Shown here in pieces: positions 1-7,688 of a stretch of 36,139 nt of DNA (its first letter is position 1; each line of letters begins with the position of its first letter). Source of the stretch: Candidatus Cloacimonadota bacterium (lineage in GTDB: Bacteria; Cloacimonadota; Cloacimonadia; Cloacimonadales; TCS61); the NCBI GenBank assembly GCA_023137125.1, contig JAGLPW010000083.1, positions 1 through 36,139 on the forward strand, written 5' to 3'. The notes under the pieces were generated by a model. That model was given only the letters and a program-made list of their open reading frames with translations, made no database searches and had not been told where the DNA came from. Both the position numbers and the translations under genes were made by a program.

Positions 1-567
1 GGTGCAGATTTCTTCCTCAATCCAAGTTGGAGTTCCATTATTGCAGCTTGTTATTTTGGTAGAGATATTCCAAATCTCTATTTCAAGATTTCGATGTTAC
101 TTTCCACTCAAAATGTAATGCAATTCCGTATGCTTCTCAATATCATGAAATCTTATCTTCGTGATGATAATACTTCTCCTCTTTATGAAATCAATATTGG
201 GAACGGAGCATCTGCTGAAACATTTATCCAATGTGCAAAAGAACTTAAAGAAAGCGGTATTAAAGGTGTGAGTTTGGCTGCTCATATTTATATTAACCCA
301 GATCTTGGTATGGAAGGATTTAACTGGACTGAAAATGCGTTTAAAGTTCTGGAAAGCGGAACCGATATGACATTTAAATATGAAAGCGATGGAACTGCTC
401 GTGAATTAGATACAATGATGGCTTATTTTCTTTCGGAAGATGAACGCGATGAGAATGCAGAGAAGATAGGTGATGTAATCTATTATAAATCTCTTCGAGC
501 AACTAAAGATGGAAAGAGCTTTATGAAAAAAGGCATTAAACCAATTTTTGGTGGTAGCTCGTATTAA
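1..567 (+). CDS. Unrecognised protein, C-terminal part (partial at window start)
   Basis: The reading frame is open from the first base to the TAA at 565-567, giving 188 residues of the C-terminal part; the start lies outside the window. I do not recognise the family. The fragment looks like a soluble cytoplasmic protein: no membrane segment or signal is visible, and short hydrophobic stretches alternate with charged helices. One stretch (INIGNGASAETFIQCAKEL) followed by IKGVSLAAHIYIN resembles strand-helix-strand units of an alpha/beta or TIM-barrel fold, which is only an impression. It ends in a glycine/serine-rich tail. The next gene, an aminotransferase, starts about 100 bases downstream after a palindrome-rich spacer, so the two may or may not be co-transcribed. 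The ATG at 94 is internal and should not be taken as the start. Confidence 0.8.
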   Translation, partial: GADFFLNPSWSSIIAACYFGRDIPNLYFKISMLLSTQNVMQFRMLLNIMKSYLRDDNTSPLYEINIGNGASAETFIQCAKELKESGIKGVSLAAHIYINPDLGMEGFNWTENAFKVLESGTDMTFKYESDGTARELDTMMAYFLSEDERDENAEKIGDVIYYKSLRATKDGKSFMKKGIKPIFGGSSY

Positions 568-575
568 GAAAATTT

Positions 576-595
576 AACCCTTCAGAAGGTTATTT
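576..595 (+). terminator. Weak hairpin after the first gene
   Basis: The sequence at 576-591 (AACCCTTCAGAAGGTT) can fold into a small imperfect hairpin just after the stop codon. It is followed only by ATTTC, so it is a poor intrinsic terminator and may not stop transcription. Confidence 0.25.
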
Positions 596-610
596 CAAGT
601 GAATAGCTTC

Positions 611-647
611 AACCCGACTCGGGTTTATTATACTCGAGTCGAGTCGG
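611..647 (+). promoter_or_regulatory. Nested palindromes upstream of the aminotransferase gene; possible operator or attenuator
   Basis: Several inverted repeats overlap here. AACCCGA-C-TCGGGTT occupies 611-625. CCGACTCG (614-621) pairs with CGAGTCGG (640-647). A perfect ACTCGAGT palindrome sits at 632-639, and CGAGTC occurs twice in a row (635-640 and 640-645). A TATACT hexamer at 629-634, resembling a -10 box, lies inside the array, and the gene's GGGAG ribosome site is at 656-660. A repressor site over a promoter, or alternative RNA hairpins before the start codon, would both fit. No convincing -35 box is visible, so the promoter reading is tentative. Confidence 0.4.
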
Positions 648-665
648 CATAAATAGGGAGCAAAA

Positions 666-1877
666 ATGATCAATGATTGGAATGGAAAATATTCCAAAAT
701 AATGAAGGATTTTGAGGGATATTCGATTGGTAAAATATTCAAATATCTAAATGATCCTGAAATAATCTCGCTTGCGGGTGGACTACCTTCACCGGATATG
801 TTCCAGAAAACTCAGATGAGAGCGGTATCAAAGAGATTATTGGATAATAATTTAGAGAACATCTTCCAATATACTGCTGTGACTGGTGAGGAGAGTTTAA
901 AAAATGCCGTTATTGAATTCCTGAAAAAGGATGATATTAACATTACAAAGGAACAGGTGCTGGTAACATCTTCCGGACAGCACGGCTTAGATCTTACGGG
1001 AAGATTATTCCTCAATTCCGGTGATGTAATTATGATAGATCGTCCTACTTTTGCAGGAGCTATCGTTGCTTTTCAAATGCAGAATCCGCAGATAATTGGA
1101 ATTGATATTGAAGATGACGGACCAAATGTAGATGAGTACCGGAAAAGATTAGATGAGATGGATGAAAAACCAAAATTCATCTACGTTGTACCAGATTTCC
1201 AAAATCCCACAGGCATTACAACAAGTTTAGCAAAGCGTGAAGTACTTCTAGATCTTAGTTATGAATTTAATATTCCAATTGTGGAAGACAGTCCATACCG
1301 TGATCTTCGATACCGCGGTGAATCTATTCCTTCCATATTCTCATTAGACCAGAAAAGGAATGGAACTAATGTGATTGGGCTTTATACTTTCTCAAAAATT
1401 TTCTGTCCGGGTATCAGAGTTGGATTCAATATCGGTCCGAAAGAAGTTATTGAGAAAATGGGTAATATCAAAGGCGGGAACATATTAAACACACCAAAAT
1501 ATAATCAGGATCTTTGCACAGCATTCTTAATTGAAATGGATTACGATGCTCATATGGAAAAATGCAAAGCATATTACAGCGAGAAGCTCGATATATTTTT
1601 GCAATCTATGAAAAAGCATTTTCCAAGTGAATGGGGAGTGACATGGACAAAACCGGAAGGAGGATTATTCCTCTGGGTTTCGCTTCCTAAGCAGATCGAT
1701 ACAATGAAGCTATTCTATGAAGCCATAAAATATAAAGTTGCTTTTGTACCAGGAGAGGTTTTCTTTGGTGAAAATCCCAGTAAGAATGAAATGCGGATAA
1801 ATTTCTCATTTGCTTCTAAAGAGCAAATTGCGGAAGCAGTGAAGAGATTAGCAGAGTGTGTAAAAGCACAAATTTAG
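666..1877 (+). CDS. PLP-dependent aminotransferase, class I/II (LysN/MocR-catalytic-domain type)
   Basis: This 403-residue protein has the length and motifs of fold-type I aminotransferases related to 2-aminoadipate transaminase (LysN) and the catalytic half of MocR regulators, but carries no DNA-binding domain. Visible marks are the N-terminal SLAGGLPSPDMF, the SSGQHGLDLTGRLFL cofactor loop, the PDFQNPTG motif that contacts substrate and cofactor, EDSPYRDLRY, and the PLP lysine K244 in YTFSKIFCPGIRVGF. The enzyme should transfer an amino group between an amino acid and a 2-oxo acid in the cytoplasm. The substrate cannot be told from sequence; 2-aminoadipate, branched-chain and aromatic amino acids are all used in this family. 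The start is supported by GGGAG a few bases upstream. It is followed after nine bases by the SDR gene, suggesting one transcript. Confidence 0.9.
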   Translation: MINDWNGKYSKIMKDFEGYSIGKIFKYLNDPEIISLAGGLPSPDMFQKTQMRAVSKRLLDNNLENIFQYTAVTGEESLKNAVIEFLKKDDINITKEQVLVTSSGQHGLDLTGRLFLNSGDVIMIDRPTFAGAIVAFQMQNPQIIGIDIEDDGPNVDEYRKRLDEMDEKPKFIYVVPDFQNPTGITTSLAKREVLLDLSYEFNIPIVEDSPYRDLRYRGESIPSIFSLDQKRNGTNVIGLYTFSKIFCPGIRVGFNIGPKEVIEKMGNIKGGNILNTPKYNQDLCTAFLIEMDYDAHMEKCKAYYSEKLDIFLQSMKKHFPSEWGVTWTKPEGGLFLWVSLPKQIDTMKLFYEAIKYKVAFVPGEVFFGENPSKNEMRINFSFASKEQIAEAVKRLAECVKAQI

Positions 1878-1886
1878 GAGAAATAG

Positions 1887-2678
1887 ATGGATCTTAGGAT
1901 TGAAGGGAAAGTTGCTCTTGTAACTGCTGCCAGTAAGGGTTTGGGGAAAGCTGTGGCAACTCAATTGGCTTCAGAAGGTGCTAATGTTATCATTTGTTCC
2001 CGAAATCTAGAGTCTTTACAAAAAGCTAAATCTGAAATTACAAAAAAAACAAATACAGTCGTTTCGGTCATTGCTTGCGATGTAACTAATGAAAAGCAAG
2101 TGAAGCAAATGATTGATTCTATAATAGATGAATTTGGAACTATTGATATTCTCGTAACAAATGCCGGAGGTCCTCCTGCAGGTGGTTTCAGTGATTTTAA
2201 TGTAGAAGATTACCGAAAAGCTGTGGAATTAAATCTATTAAGTACTGTATCACTTTGCCAAAAAGTGGTTCCATTAATGCAAAAACAAAAATGGGGTAGA
2301 ATCGTGATGATGACATCAGTTTCAGTGAAACAACCTATTGCTAACCTGATTTTATCAAACACAGCACGAACTGGAGTTATTGGTTTTATGAAAAGTCTTT
2401 CCAATGAAGTAGCAAAAGATGGCATCACAGTAAATTCCATTTGCCCCGGATATACTAAAACACAAAGAATAGAAAATCTGGCTGAGGCTTTTACAAATAG
2501 TAGAAAGGGTACTATAGAAGACTTTTATAAGAAATTGGAAGCTGAAATTCCAATGAAGAGAATTGGCTCTCCAGAAGAATTTGCTCAATCTGTTGCATTC
2601 TTGGTTTCGGAAGGAGCGGGATATATCACTGGAGTTTCTTTGAAAGTAGATGGTGGATTTGCCAAGGGTTTATTTTGA
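1887..2678 (+). CDS. SDR-family protein lacking the canonical Tyr-Lys catalytic pair
   Basis: This 263-residue Rossmann-fold protein belongs to the short-chain dehydrogenase/reductase superfamily, near the 3-oxoacyl-ACP reductases. Conserved elements are a nucleotide-binding loop TAASKGLGKA (residues 13-22; the classical first Gly is Ala), CDVTN (64-68), NAGGP (92-96), a Ser-rich MMTSVS (141-146) and a C-terminal YITGVSLKVDGG. The segment that normally reads YSASK is SNTAR (157-161), so the catalytic Tyr becomes Ser and the Lys becomes Arg. I recall a recognised BKR-like SDR subgroup with this kind of imperfect tetrad, so this looks like a family trait rather than damage. Its reaction is unknown. 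An AGGAG site precedes the ATG, and the gene follows the aminotransferase closely. Confidence 0.88.
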   Translation: MDLRIEGKVALVTAASKGLGKAVATQLASEGANVIICSRNLESLQKAKSEITKKTNTVVSVIACDVTNEKQVKQMIDSIIDEFGTIDILVTNAGGPPAGGFSDFNVEDYRKAVELNLLSTVSLCQKVVPLMQKQKWGRIVMMTSVSVKQPIANLILSNTARTGVIGFMKSLSNEVAKDGITVNSICPGYTKTQRIENLAEAFTNSRKGTIEDFYKKLEAEIPMKRIGSPEEFAQSVAFLVSEGAGYITGVSLKVDGGFAKGLF

Positions 2679-2700
2679 TCAGAGTAATTAGAAGAAAATC

Positions 2701-2727
2701 AACACAGATCCACAGAGTCGCGGAGAA
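2701..2727. repeat. Nine-base periodic intergenic repeat, copy 1
   Basis: Three consecutive nonamers, AACACAGAT, CCACAGAGT and CGCGGAGAA, lie between the SDR and cupin genes. They share the pattern NNCnnAGAn/NNCnGAGAn. A related tract follows another gene at 6131-6166. I associate such CACAGAG/CACGAAG nonamer tracts with dispersed intergenic repeats in many bacterial genomes, from memory only. Confidence 0.4.
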
Positions 2728-2758
2728 ATAAGAAAAATAGTTTAAAAGGAAAAGGATT

Positions 2759-3103
2759 ATGAATAAAGATATTTATCCCAAGATGATCAAGAATTTACCA
2801 GAAATCGATATTGCACTGGATGGTGTTCGAGGTTGGTTAATGCAGGATGATACAATATCTGCAGTATTCTTCGAACTTGAACCGATCGGCAAAATTCCCG
2901 ACCATTCTCATTGCACACAGTGGGGAATGGTGCTGCAAGGTAAGATGAAACTGACTATTGATGGGAAAACTAAAACTTACACCAATGGAGATCATTATCT
3001 CATACCGGAAGGAATAATACATTCAGCCGAATTTATTACTAAATGTTATGTGATCGACTTTTTTGCAGATCCAAACAGATATAAAAAGAAAAAGGAAAAA
3101 TAG
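2759..3103 (+). CDS. Small single-domain cupin protein
   Basis: This 114-residue protein is a single conserved beta-barrel of the cupin type. Cupin motif 1 is visible as PDHSHCTQWGMVLQG (residues 47-61), with probable metal ligands H49 and H51 and Q54 in the position often held by Gln or Glu. Motif 2 appears as GDHYLIPEGIIHSAEF, with H88 the likely fourth ligand. The tail is lysine-rich. Such proteins are metal-binding enzymes (isomerases, dioxygenases, epimerases) or small-molecule sensors; nothing here fixes the role. AAAAGGAAAAGGATT precedes the ATG as a plausible ribosome site. Only six bases separate it from thrC, so co-translation with threonine synthase is likely. Confidence 0.82.
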   Translation: MNKDIYPKMIKNLPEIDIALDGVRGWLMQDDTISAVFFELEPIGKIPDHSHCTQWGMVLQGKMKLTIDGKTKTYTNGDHYLIPEGIIHSAEFITKCYVIDFFADPNRYKKKKEK

Positions 3104-3109
3104 AGAATT

Positions 3110-4477
3110 ATGAAGAAAAAGATCAAATATTATTCAACAAATTTAAAAGCAGAAGTTGTGGATTTCAAGAATGCATTATTAAAAGGTTTAGCTCCAGATA
3201 AAGGACTTTATATGCCTGAGGAGATTCCTACTTTTACAAAAGAGGAGATTAATAAATTTTCGCAGATGGAATATTATGAGATCGCCTATGAAATTGGCAG
3301 AAAATTCCTGCACGATCAAATTCCTGATACCGATTTGAAAGCTATTGTTAAAGATGCATATAATTATGAAGTTCCACTTGAAAAAGTTTATGATAGAAAA
3401 TATGTAATGCGGCTGGATCAGGGGCCAACAGCTTCTTTCAAGGATTTTGCAGCAAGAATGATGGGCAGGCTCATGCAATATTATTTAAAAAAAGAGGAAA
3501 GAAATCTGATAATTCTGGTTGCAACTTCTGGTGATACTGGAAGTGCTATCGCAAACGCATTTTATGGATTGGATAACATTAATATTGTGGTTCTGTTTCC
3601 GGAAAATGAAGTAACAAACCGTCAGAGAAAGCAGATGACAACATTGGGTGAAAACGTGCAGGTAATTGGCTTTGATGCCAAATTTGATGATTGCCAATAT
3701 CTGGTAAAAGATGCATTTTCTGATAGCGAATTGGATTACTTGAATCTTTCATCAGCTAACTCAATAAATATTGGAAGATTGATCCCTCAAATAGTTTACT
3801 ATTTCTATTCTTTCGCACACTTGAGAAAAAGTGAAGACGAAGAAGTTATTTTTTCTATCCCTTCAGGTAATTTCGGTGATATGATGGGCGGAATGTTTGC
3901 CAAACGTATGGGACTTCCAATTAAGAAATTCATTATTGCAACTAATGAGAATGATGAATTTCCTGCCTTTGTGAAAACAGGAAACTATAATAAAGTTGAA
4001 CCATCTAGAAATTGTCTTTCCAGTGCAATGAACGTGGGACACCCAAGTAATCTGTCACGGTTTATAGCACTGTATGATGGCATGATGGATGAAACTGGGC
4101 ACATTAGTAAAACACCGGATATGAAGAGATTACGTGAAGATATTTACTCAACCAGTATTACTGATGAAAAAACCAAAGCGATGATCGCTGAAGCTTATAA
4201 AAAACATAAACTCTTGTTAGAACCACACGGTGCCGTTGGTTGGGCTGGCTTGCAAAGGTTCTTGCAGGAATATCCGGAATTCGATACTGATAATCAATTA
4301 TGTATTTCATTAGAAACAGCTCATCCTGCCAAATTCCCGGAGCAGATCAGAGAGATTTTGAATTTTGATCCTGAGCTTCCTATAAGTTTAGAAGGCATTG
4401 AAGAGAAAGAAGAATTTTTCGATTCGATTGAAAATAATTATCAAGCATTCAAAAATTATTTAAAAGAGAAATATTAA
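3110..4477 (+). CDS. thrC: Threonine synthase
   Basis: This PLP enzyme converts O-phospho-L-homoserine and water to L-threonine and phosphate, the last step of threonine synthesis. The 455-residue length fits the long bacterial form. Diagnostic segments are the N-terminal YYSTNLKAEVVDFKNALLKG with APDKGLYMPEEIP, the PLP lysine K111 in GPTASFKDFAARMMG, the phosphate-binding ATSGDTGSAIANAF, NSINIGRLIPQ, and IPSGNFGDMMGG. The last two are typical of threonine synthase as opposed to threonine dehydratase. It follows the cupin gene closely. The same-strand gene at 6319 encodes a phosphoglycerate-mutase-like protein of the group proposed to supply its substrate as an alternative homoserine kinase; no ordinary GHMP-type ThrB is present in the window. 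Confidence 0.97.
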   Translation: MKKKIKYYSTNLKAEVVDFKNALLKGLAPDKGLYMPEEIPTFTKEEINKFSQMEYYEIAYEIGRKFLHDQIPDTDLKAIVKDAYNYEVPLEKVYDRKYVMRLDQGPTASFKDFAARMMGRLMQYYLKKEERNLIILVATSGDTGSAIANAFYGLDNINIVVLFPENEVTNRQRKQMTTLGENVQVIGFDAKFDDCQYLVKDAFSDSELDYLNLSSANSINIGRLIPQIVYYFYSFAHLRKSEDEEVIFSIPSGNFGDMMGGMFAKRMGLPIKKFIIATNENDEFPAFVKTGNYNKVEPSRNCLSSAMNVGHPSNLSRFIALYDGMMDETGHISKTPDMKRLREDIYSTSITDEKTKAMIAEAYKKHKLLLEPHGAVGWAGLQRFLQEYPEFDTDNQLCISLETAHPAKFPEQIREILNFDPELPISLEGIEEKEEFFDSIENNYQAFKNYLKEKY

Positions 4478-4551
4478 AATGATCTTCCAATATCGAAAAG
4501 AAATTTAGTGTTAATGAAAAATGAATGAAATTCAATTAACTAGGAGGTTAT

Positions 4552-6105
4552 ATGCAACTACATCATCGCTTTATACAAACCGCTAAAAAGTTTGGTAAGA
4601 AAATTGCTGTTTATGATATTGCAACAGATAAAGATGTGCAATATGAAAGAATGTTGATCATCTCTTTGATCTTTGCAAAAAAGTTCAAGAAAATCAAAAG
4701 TAAATATGTGGGAGTCATGGTTCCAACATCAGCCGGATGTATGCTGACAAATATCGGCCTACTGATGGCTGGCAAAATCCCGGTGATGATCAATTATGGT
4801 ACCGGAGCAATAGAGAATGCGATTTATGCTCAGGAAAAATGTAGTTTCGAAACGATAATCACGAGTAAGAAATTATTAGAAAAACTTAAACTTGATCCGA
4901 TAGAGGGCATGATATTTTTGGAAGATATTGCGGCTTCGATCAAACTTTTTGATAAACTTCCAGCACTTTTCAAATCAAAAGGTTCTGCTAAAAAGATCAT
5001 AAAATCGGTACATCATGGCGATATTGAAGAAACTGCAGTTATTCTGTTTACAAGTGGCAGCGAGAAAGAACCAAAAGCGGTTCAATTAACTCATAAAAGT
5101 ATTATGCACAATGTGAATGGAATTCCGGAAATTATGGATTTAGGCCCTGATGATATTTTCCTGGCAAACTTACCATTATTCCATGTGTTTGGAATCACTG
5201 CTAATTTTTGGTTACCTATCATATTAGGATGCAATCTTGTAGCTTATCCAAACCCACTCGACTATAAAATTATCTGTGGGTTGATTAAAAAATACAAAGT
5301 TACTTTAATGGCTGGAACACCTTCTTTCTATTATGGTTATCTAAAAAAATCCGCACCTGGAGATTTTGCTTCAATGAGAATTGCAATCTCAGGGGCAGAT
5401 ACTTTAACGAATCAGATCTATGATGGTTTCTTAGAAAAGCATAACCTGACAATATTGAATGCATATGGAACTACAGAGACAAGTCCTGCCATATCTATAA
5501 ATACACCAAATGAAAATAAAGCTGGAAGTGTGGGCAAACCAATTCCTGATGTTCAGGTTAAAATACTGCATATTGATACGGATGAAGAATTACCAGCCAA
5601 TTCTGTTGGAAAGCTATTGGTTAAAGGCGATATGGTAATGAAAGGTTATCTTGGTGATTTGGAAGAAACATCTCTTCGTATTCGTAAAGGATGGTATGAT
5701 ACCGGAGATATGGGGCTGGTTGATGAGGATGGTTATATCTGGCATAAAGGGCGTTTGAAGAGATTTGTGAAAGTTGGTGGAGAGATGATATCATTGGTAA
5801 AGGTTGAAGAAGTATTAAATAAATACCTTCCTGATGAAGTTATTTGTTGCGTGGTAGATGTACCGAATCCTACAAAAGGAGCGGATGTAGTTGCCGCAAT
5901 TACAACAGGTGAGATCGATACAAAAAAAATCATAAAGAAAATGGCTAATGATTTACCTGCAATTGCTCTTCCCAGAGAATTCCATATTTTTGAAGATATC
6001 CCAATGATGAGTAGCGGAAAAGTTAATTTCCGAGAAGTTGAAAGACTTTGTAGAGAAATACACAAAGAGAATAACAGAAAGAAAAAATATAAAGAGAAAA
6101 TATAA
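4552..6105 (+). CDS. AMP-dependent acyl ligase (acyl-ACP/acyl-CoA synthetase, Aas-like AMP-binding domain)
   Basis: This 517-residue member of the ANL adenylating superfamily should activate a carboxylic acid, probably a fatty acid, as acyl-AMP and pass it to a thiol carrier. Motifs in order are the phosphate loop FTSGSEKEPKAV (residues 166-177), LPLFHVFG, NAYGTTETSP, GWYDTGDMG, GRLKRFVKVGGEMIS, and the C-terminal catalytic lysine K490 in MMSSGKVNF. The Glu after TSGS and the HVFG/VGGEMIS segments resemble the adenylating half of Aas (acyl-ACP synthetase/2-acyl-GPE acyltransferase). The acyltransferase half is absent, so it may act with a separate acyltransferase or carrier. A perfect AGGAGGT precedes the start. 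The C-terminus is a lysine-rich run. True substrate unknown. Confidence 0.9.
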   Translation: MQLHHRFIQTAKKFGKKIAVYDIATDKDVQYERMLIISLIFAKKFKKIKSKYVGVMVPTSAGCMLTNIGLLMAGKIPVMINYGTGAIENAIYAQEKCSFETIITSKKLLEKLKLDPIEGMIFLEDIAASIKLFDKLPALFKSKGSAKKIIKSVHHGDIEETAVILFTSGSEKEPKAVQLTHKSIMHNVNGIPEIMDLGPDDIFLANLPLFHVFGITANFWLPIILGCNLVAYPNPLDYKIICGLIKKYKVTLMAGTPSFYYGYLKKSAPGDFASMRIAISGADTLTNQIYDGFLEKHNLTILNAYGTTETSPAISINTPNENKAGSVGKPIPDVQVKILHIDTDEELPANSVGKLLVKGDMVMKGYLGDLEETSLRIRKGWYDTGDMGLVDEDGYIWHKGRLKRFVKVGGEMISLVKVEEVLNKYLPDEVICCVVDVPNPTKGADVVAAITTGEIDTKKIIKKMANDLPAIALPREFHIFEDIPMMSSGKVNFREVERLCREIHKENNRKKKYKEKI

Positions 6106-6130
6106 AGAGAAAATATTACAGGCAATTTGC

Positions 6131-6166
6131 CTACAGATCTCGCTAAAGAACACGAAGTAGCAGAAG
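6131..6166. repeat. Nine-base periodic intergenic repeat, copy 2
   Basis: Four nonamers, CTACAGATC, TCGCTAAAG, AACACGAAG and TAGCAGAAG, follow the acyl ligase gene. They resemble the tract at 2701-2727 in period and in the ACAGATC and CACRNAG pieces. A 13-base hyphenated palindrome (AGGCAA-T-TTGCCT, 6120-6132) abuts it. No reading frame explains the region. Confidence 0.35.
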
Positions 6167-6220
6167 AGTAAAATCGCGTGTAAAGGTGATGACTCTGCTC
6201 ATAAAGCTAATAAAGTAAAT

Positions 6221-6250
6221 CAGGTTACCGAGCTTTTGCTTGGTAACTTG
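6221..6250 (+). other. Strong intergenic RNA hairpin without U-tract
   Basis: CAGGTTACCGAGC (6221-6233) can pair along its whole 13-base length with GCTTGGTAACTTG (6238-6250), with two G-U wobbles and a TTTT loop. The sequence after it (AATACATTACATT) is not a U-run, so it does not look like a normal intrinsic terminator. It lies about 70 bases before the phosphoglycerate-mutase-like gene and could be an RNA processing or regulatory structure, or part of a repeat. Confidence 0.5.
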
Positions 6251-6318
6251 AATACATTACATTATTGGGATTTAGAAAACGAGATCTCTTGATTGTTAGT
6301 TGAAAGAATAGGATTGAA

Positions 6319-7524
6319 ATGAAATATATAATTATTTTAGGTGATGGGATGGCAGATCATCCAATTGAAAAATTAGGGAATAAAACTCCCCTGCAGGTGG
6401 CTAATATTCCTAATATAGATAAGTTAGCAAAAATGGGAAGATGCGGTCTCTTCCAATCTGTGTCACTTGATATGCCACCGGGAAGTGAGGTTGCAAATCT
6501 ATCTGTTCTGGGCTACAACGTTCATAAAGTGTATGAGGGCAGAGGAGTTCTGGAAGGGGCAAGTATGGGGGTGGAAATAAAGAAAGGTGATCTTGCCATG
6601 CGCTGTAATCTTATCTGTATTGAAGATGGAAACATAAAGAACCATTCTGCCGGACACATCAGTACTGAAGAATCGCATATTCTCATAGATTTTTTGAATG
6701 AAAAACTGAGCAATGATTCTGTAAAATTCCATAAGGGAATTAGTTTCCGTCATTTACTTGTTGTGAAGAATGGAAATAATGACCTGCAATTTACACCACC
6801 TCACGATGTTCCGGGAACACCCTTTAAGGACGTAATGATAAAACCAACCAGTAAAAGTGGGGAAGATACTTGTAATTTACTGAACGATCTCATTTTAAAA
6901 TCACAAGAATTATTGAAAGATCATCCGATTAATAAAAAGCGCATTGCTGAAAGGAAAGATCCGGCTAATTCTGTCTGGTTCTGGTCTTCAGGTTACAAAC
7001 CTTCAATGAAAACGATGAAAGAAAAATTTGGAGTATCTGGAGCTGTGATTTCTGCAGTGGATATTATTAAGGGACTCGGAATTTATGCCGGGATGGATGT
7101 GATCGAAGTGGAAGGAGTAACTGGACTCACAGATACAAATTATGAAGGAAAAGCAGCAGCAGCTGTAAAAGCGATCAAAACCCACGATCTTGTCTATCTG
7201 CACGTTGAGGCTACCGATGAAGCCGGTCATTCTGGTGATGCTGAACTTAAAATTAAAGCACTCGAATATCTGGATGCTCGAGTTGTGAAGTATGTTTTAG
7301 AAGAAACCTCCAAGCTGGAAGGAGATGTAGCAATAGCTGTTCTACCGGATCATTCTACACCTTGTGAAGTGCGAACCCATACACATGATGCTGTTCCTTT
7401 TATCATTTACAATCCGAAATTTGAAGCAGACAAAGTTTCAGAATACAATGAAGAAAGCTGTAAGAAAGGTGGATTTGGCTTGATAGAAGAGGATGAATTT
7501 ATCAGGACATTGCTGGGGAAATAA
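6319..7524 (+). CDS. Cofactor-independent phosphoglycerate mutase-like protein; proposed homoserine kinase
   Basis: This 401-residue protein belongs to the archaeal-type (ApgM) branch of the alkaline phosphatase superfamily. Metal and phosphoserine motifs are visible: GDGMADHP with D9, MPPGSEVANLSVLGY with the likely phosphorylated Ser S56, SAGHISTEE, HVEATDEAGHSGD, and LPDHSTPCEVRTHTHD. The length and the segments FGVSGAVISAVDIIKGLG and GLTDTNYEGKA match the bacterial subgroup I know as 'proposed homoserine kinase' (TIGR02535), found in genomes lacking ThrB and near threonine-pathway genes. thrC is two genes upstream here, so I favour phosphorylation of L-homoserine for ThrC over 2-/3-phosphoglycerate interconversion. 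The assignment rests on similarity and context, so both activities remain possible. The ribosome site is AATAGGA. Confidence 0.85.
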   Translation: MKYIIILGDGMADHPIEKLGNKTPLQVANIPNIDKLAKMGRCGLFQSVSLDMPPGSEVANLSVLGYNVHKVYEGRGVLEGASMGVEIKKGDLAMRCNLICIEDGNIKNHSAGHISTEESHILIDFLNEKLSNDSVKFHKGISFRHLLVVKNGNNDLQFTPPHDVPGTPFKDVMIKPTSKSGEDTCNLLNDLILKSQELLKDHPINKKRIAERKDPANSVWFWSSGYKPSMKTMKEKFGVSGAVISAVDIIKGLGIYAGMDVIEVEGVTGLTDTNYEGKAAAAVKAIKTHDLVYLHVEATDEAGHSGDAELKIKALEYLDARVVKYVLEETSKLEGDVAIAVLPDHSTPCEVRTHTHDAVPFIIYNPKFEADKVSEYNEESCKKGGFGLIEEDEFIRTLLGK

Positions 7525-7620
7525 TAAGACACCATTCTGGTCATTCAAGATAAGTAATTGATGAATCATTTTTTGAGAATTGAAGGCGTTTTTTTATAAT
7601 AACAATACTAAATAATCCGG

Positions 7621-7662
7621 TTGACAAATTCAGCTTAATAAAAACATTCTACTGCATAAAAT
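7621..7662 (+). promoter_or_regulatory. Candidate promoter of the oxoacid:ferredoxin oxidoreductase operon
   Basis: A perfect TTGACA (7621-7626) lies 68 bases before the first gene of the operon. No good TATAAT follows at 16-18 bases; the candidates are CATTCT at 7645 and a distant TAAAAT at 7657. Downstream the DNA reads TTCTACTGCATAAAA (7647-7661), resembling the region after the TTGACA at 10381. The -10 assignment is open. Confidence 0.4.
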
Positions 7663-7688
7663 AATATTGAAATAATAAGGAGACAGTT

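Noticed and set aside
1887-2678. SDR gene as a pseudogene because Tyr/Lys are missing
   Set aside because: The frame is full length, all other motifs are intact, and I recall a natural SDR subgroup with the same change.
6106-6318. Small gene between the acyl ligase and the phosphoglycerate-mutase-like gene
   Set aside because: No frame of useful length with a ribosome site is visible on either strand; the region holds repeats and a hairpin.
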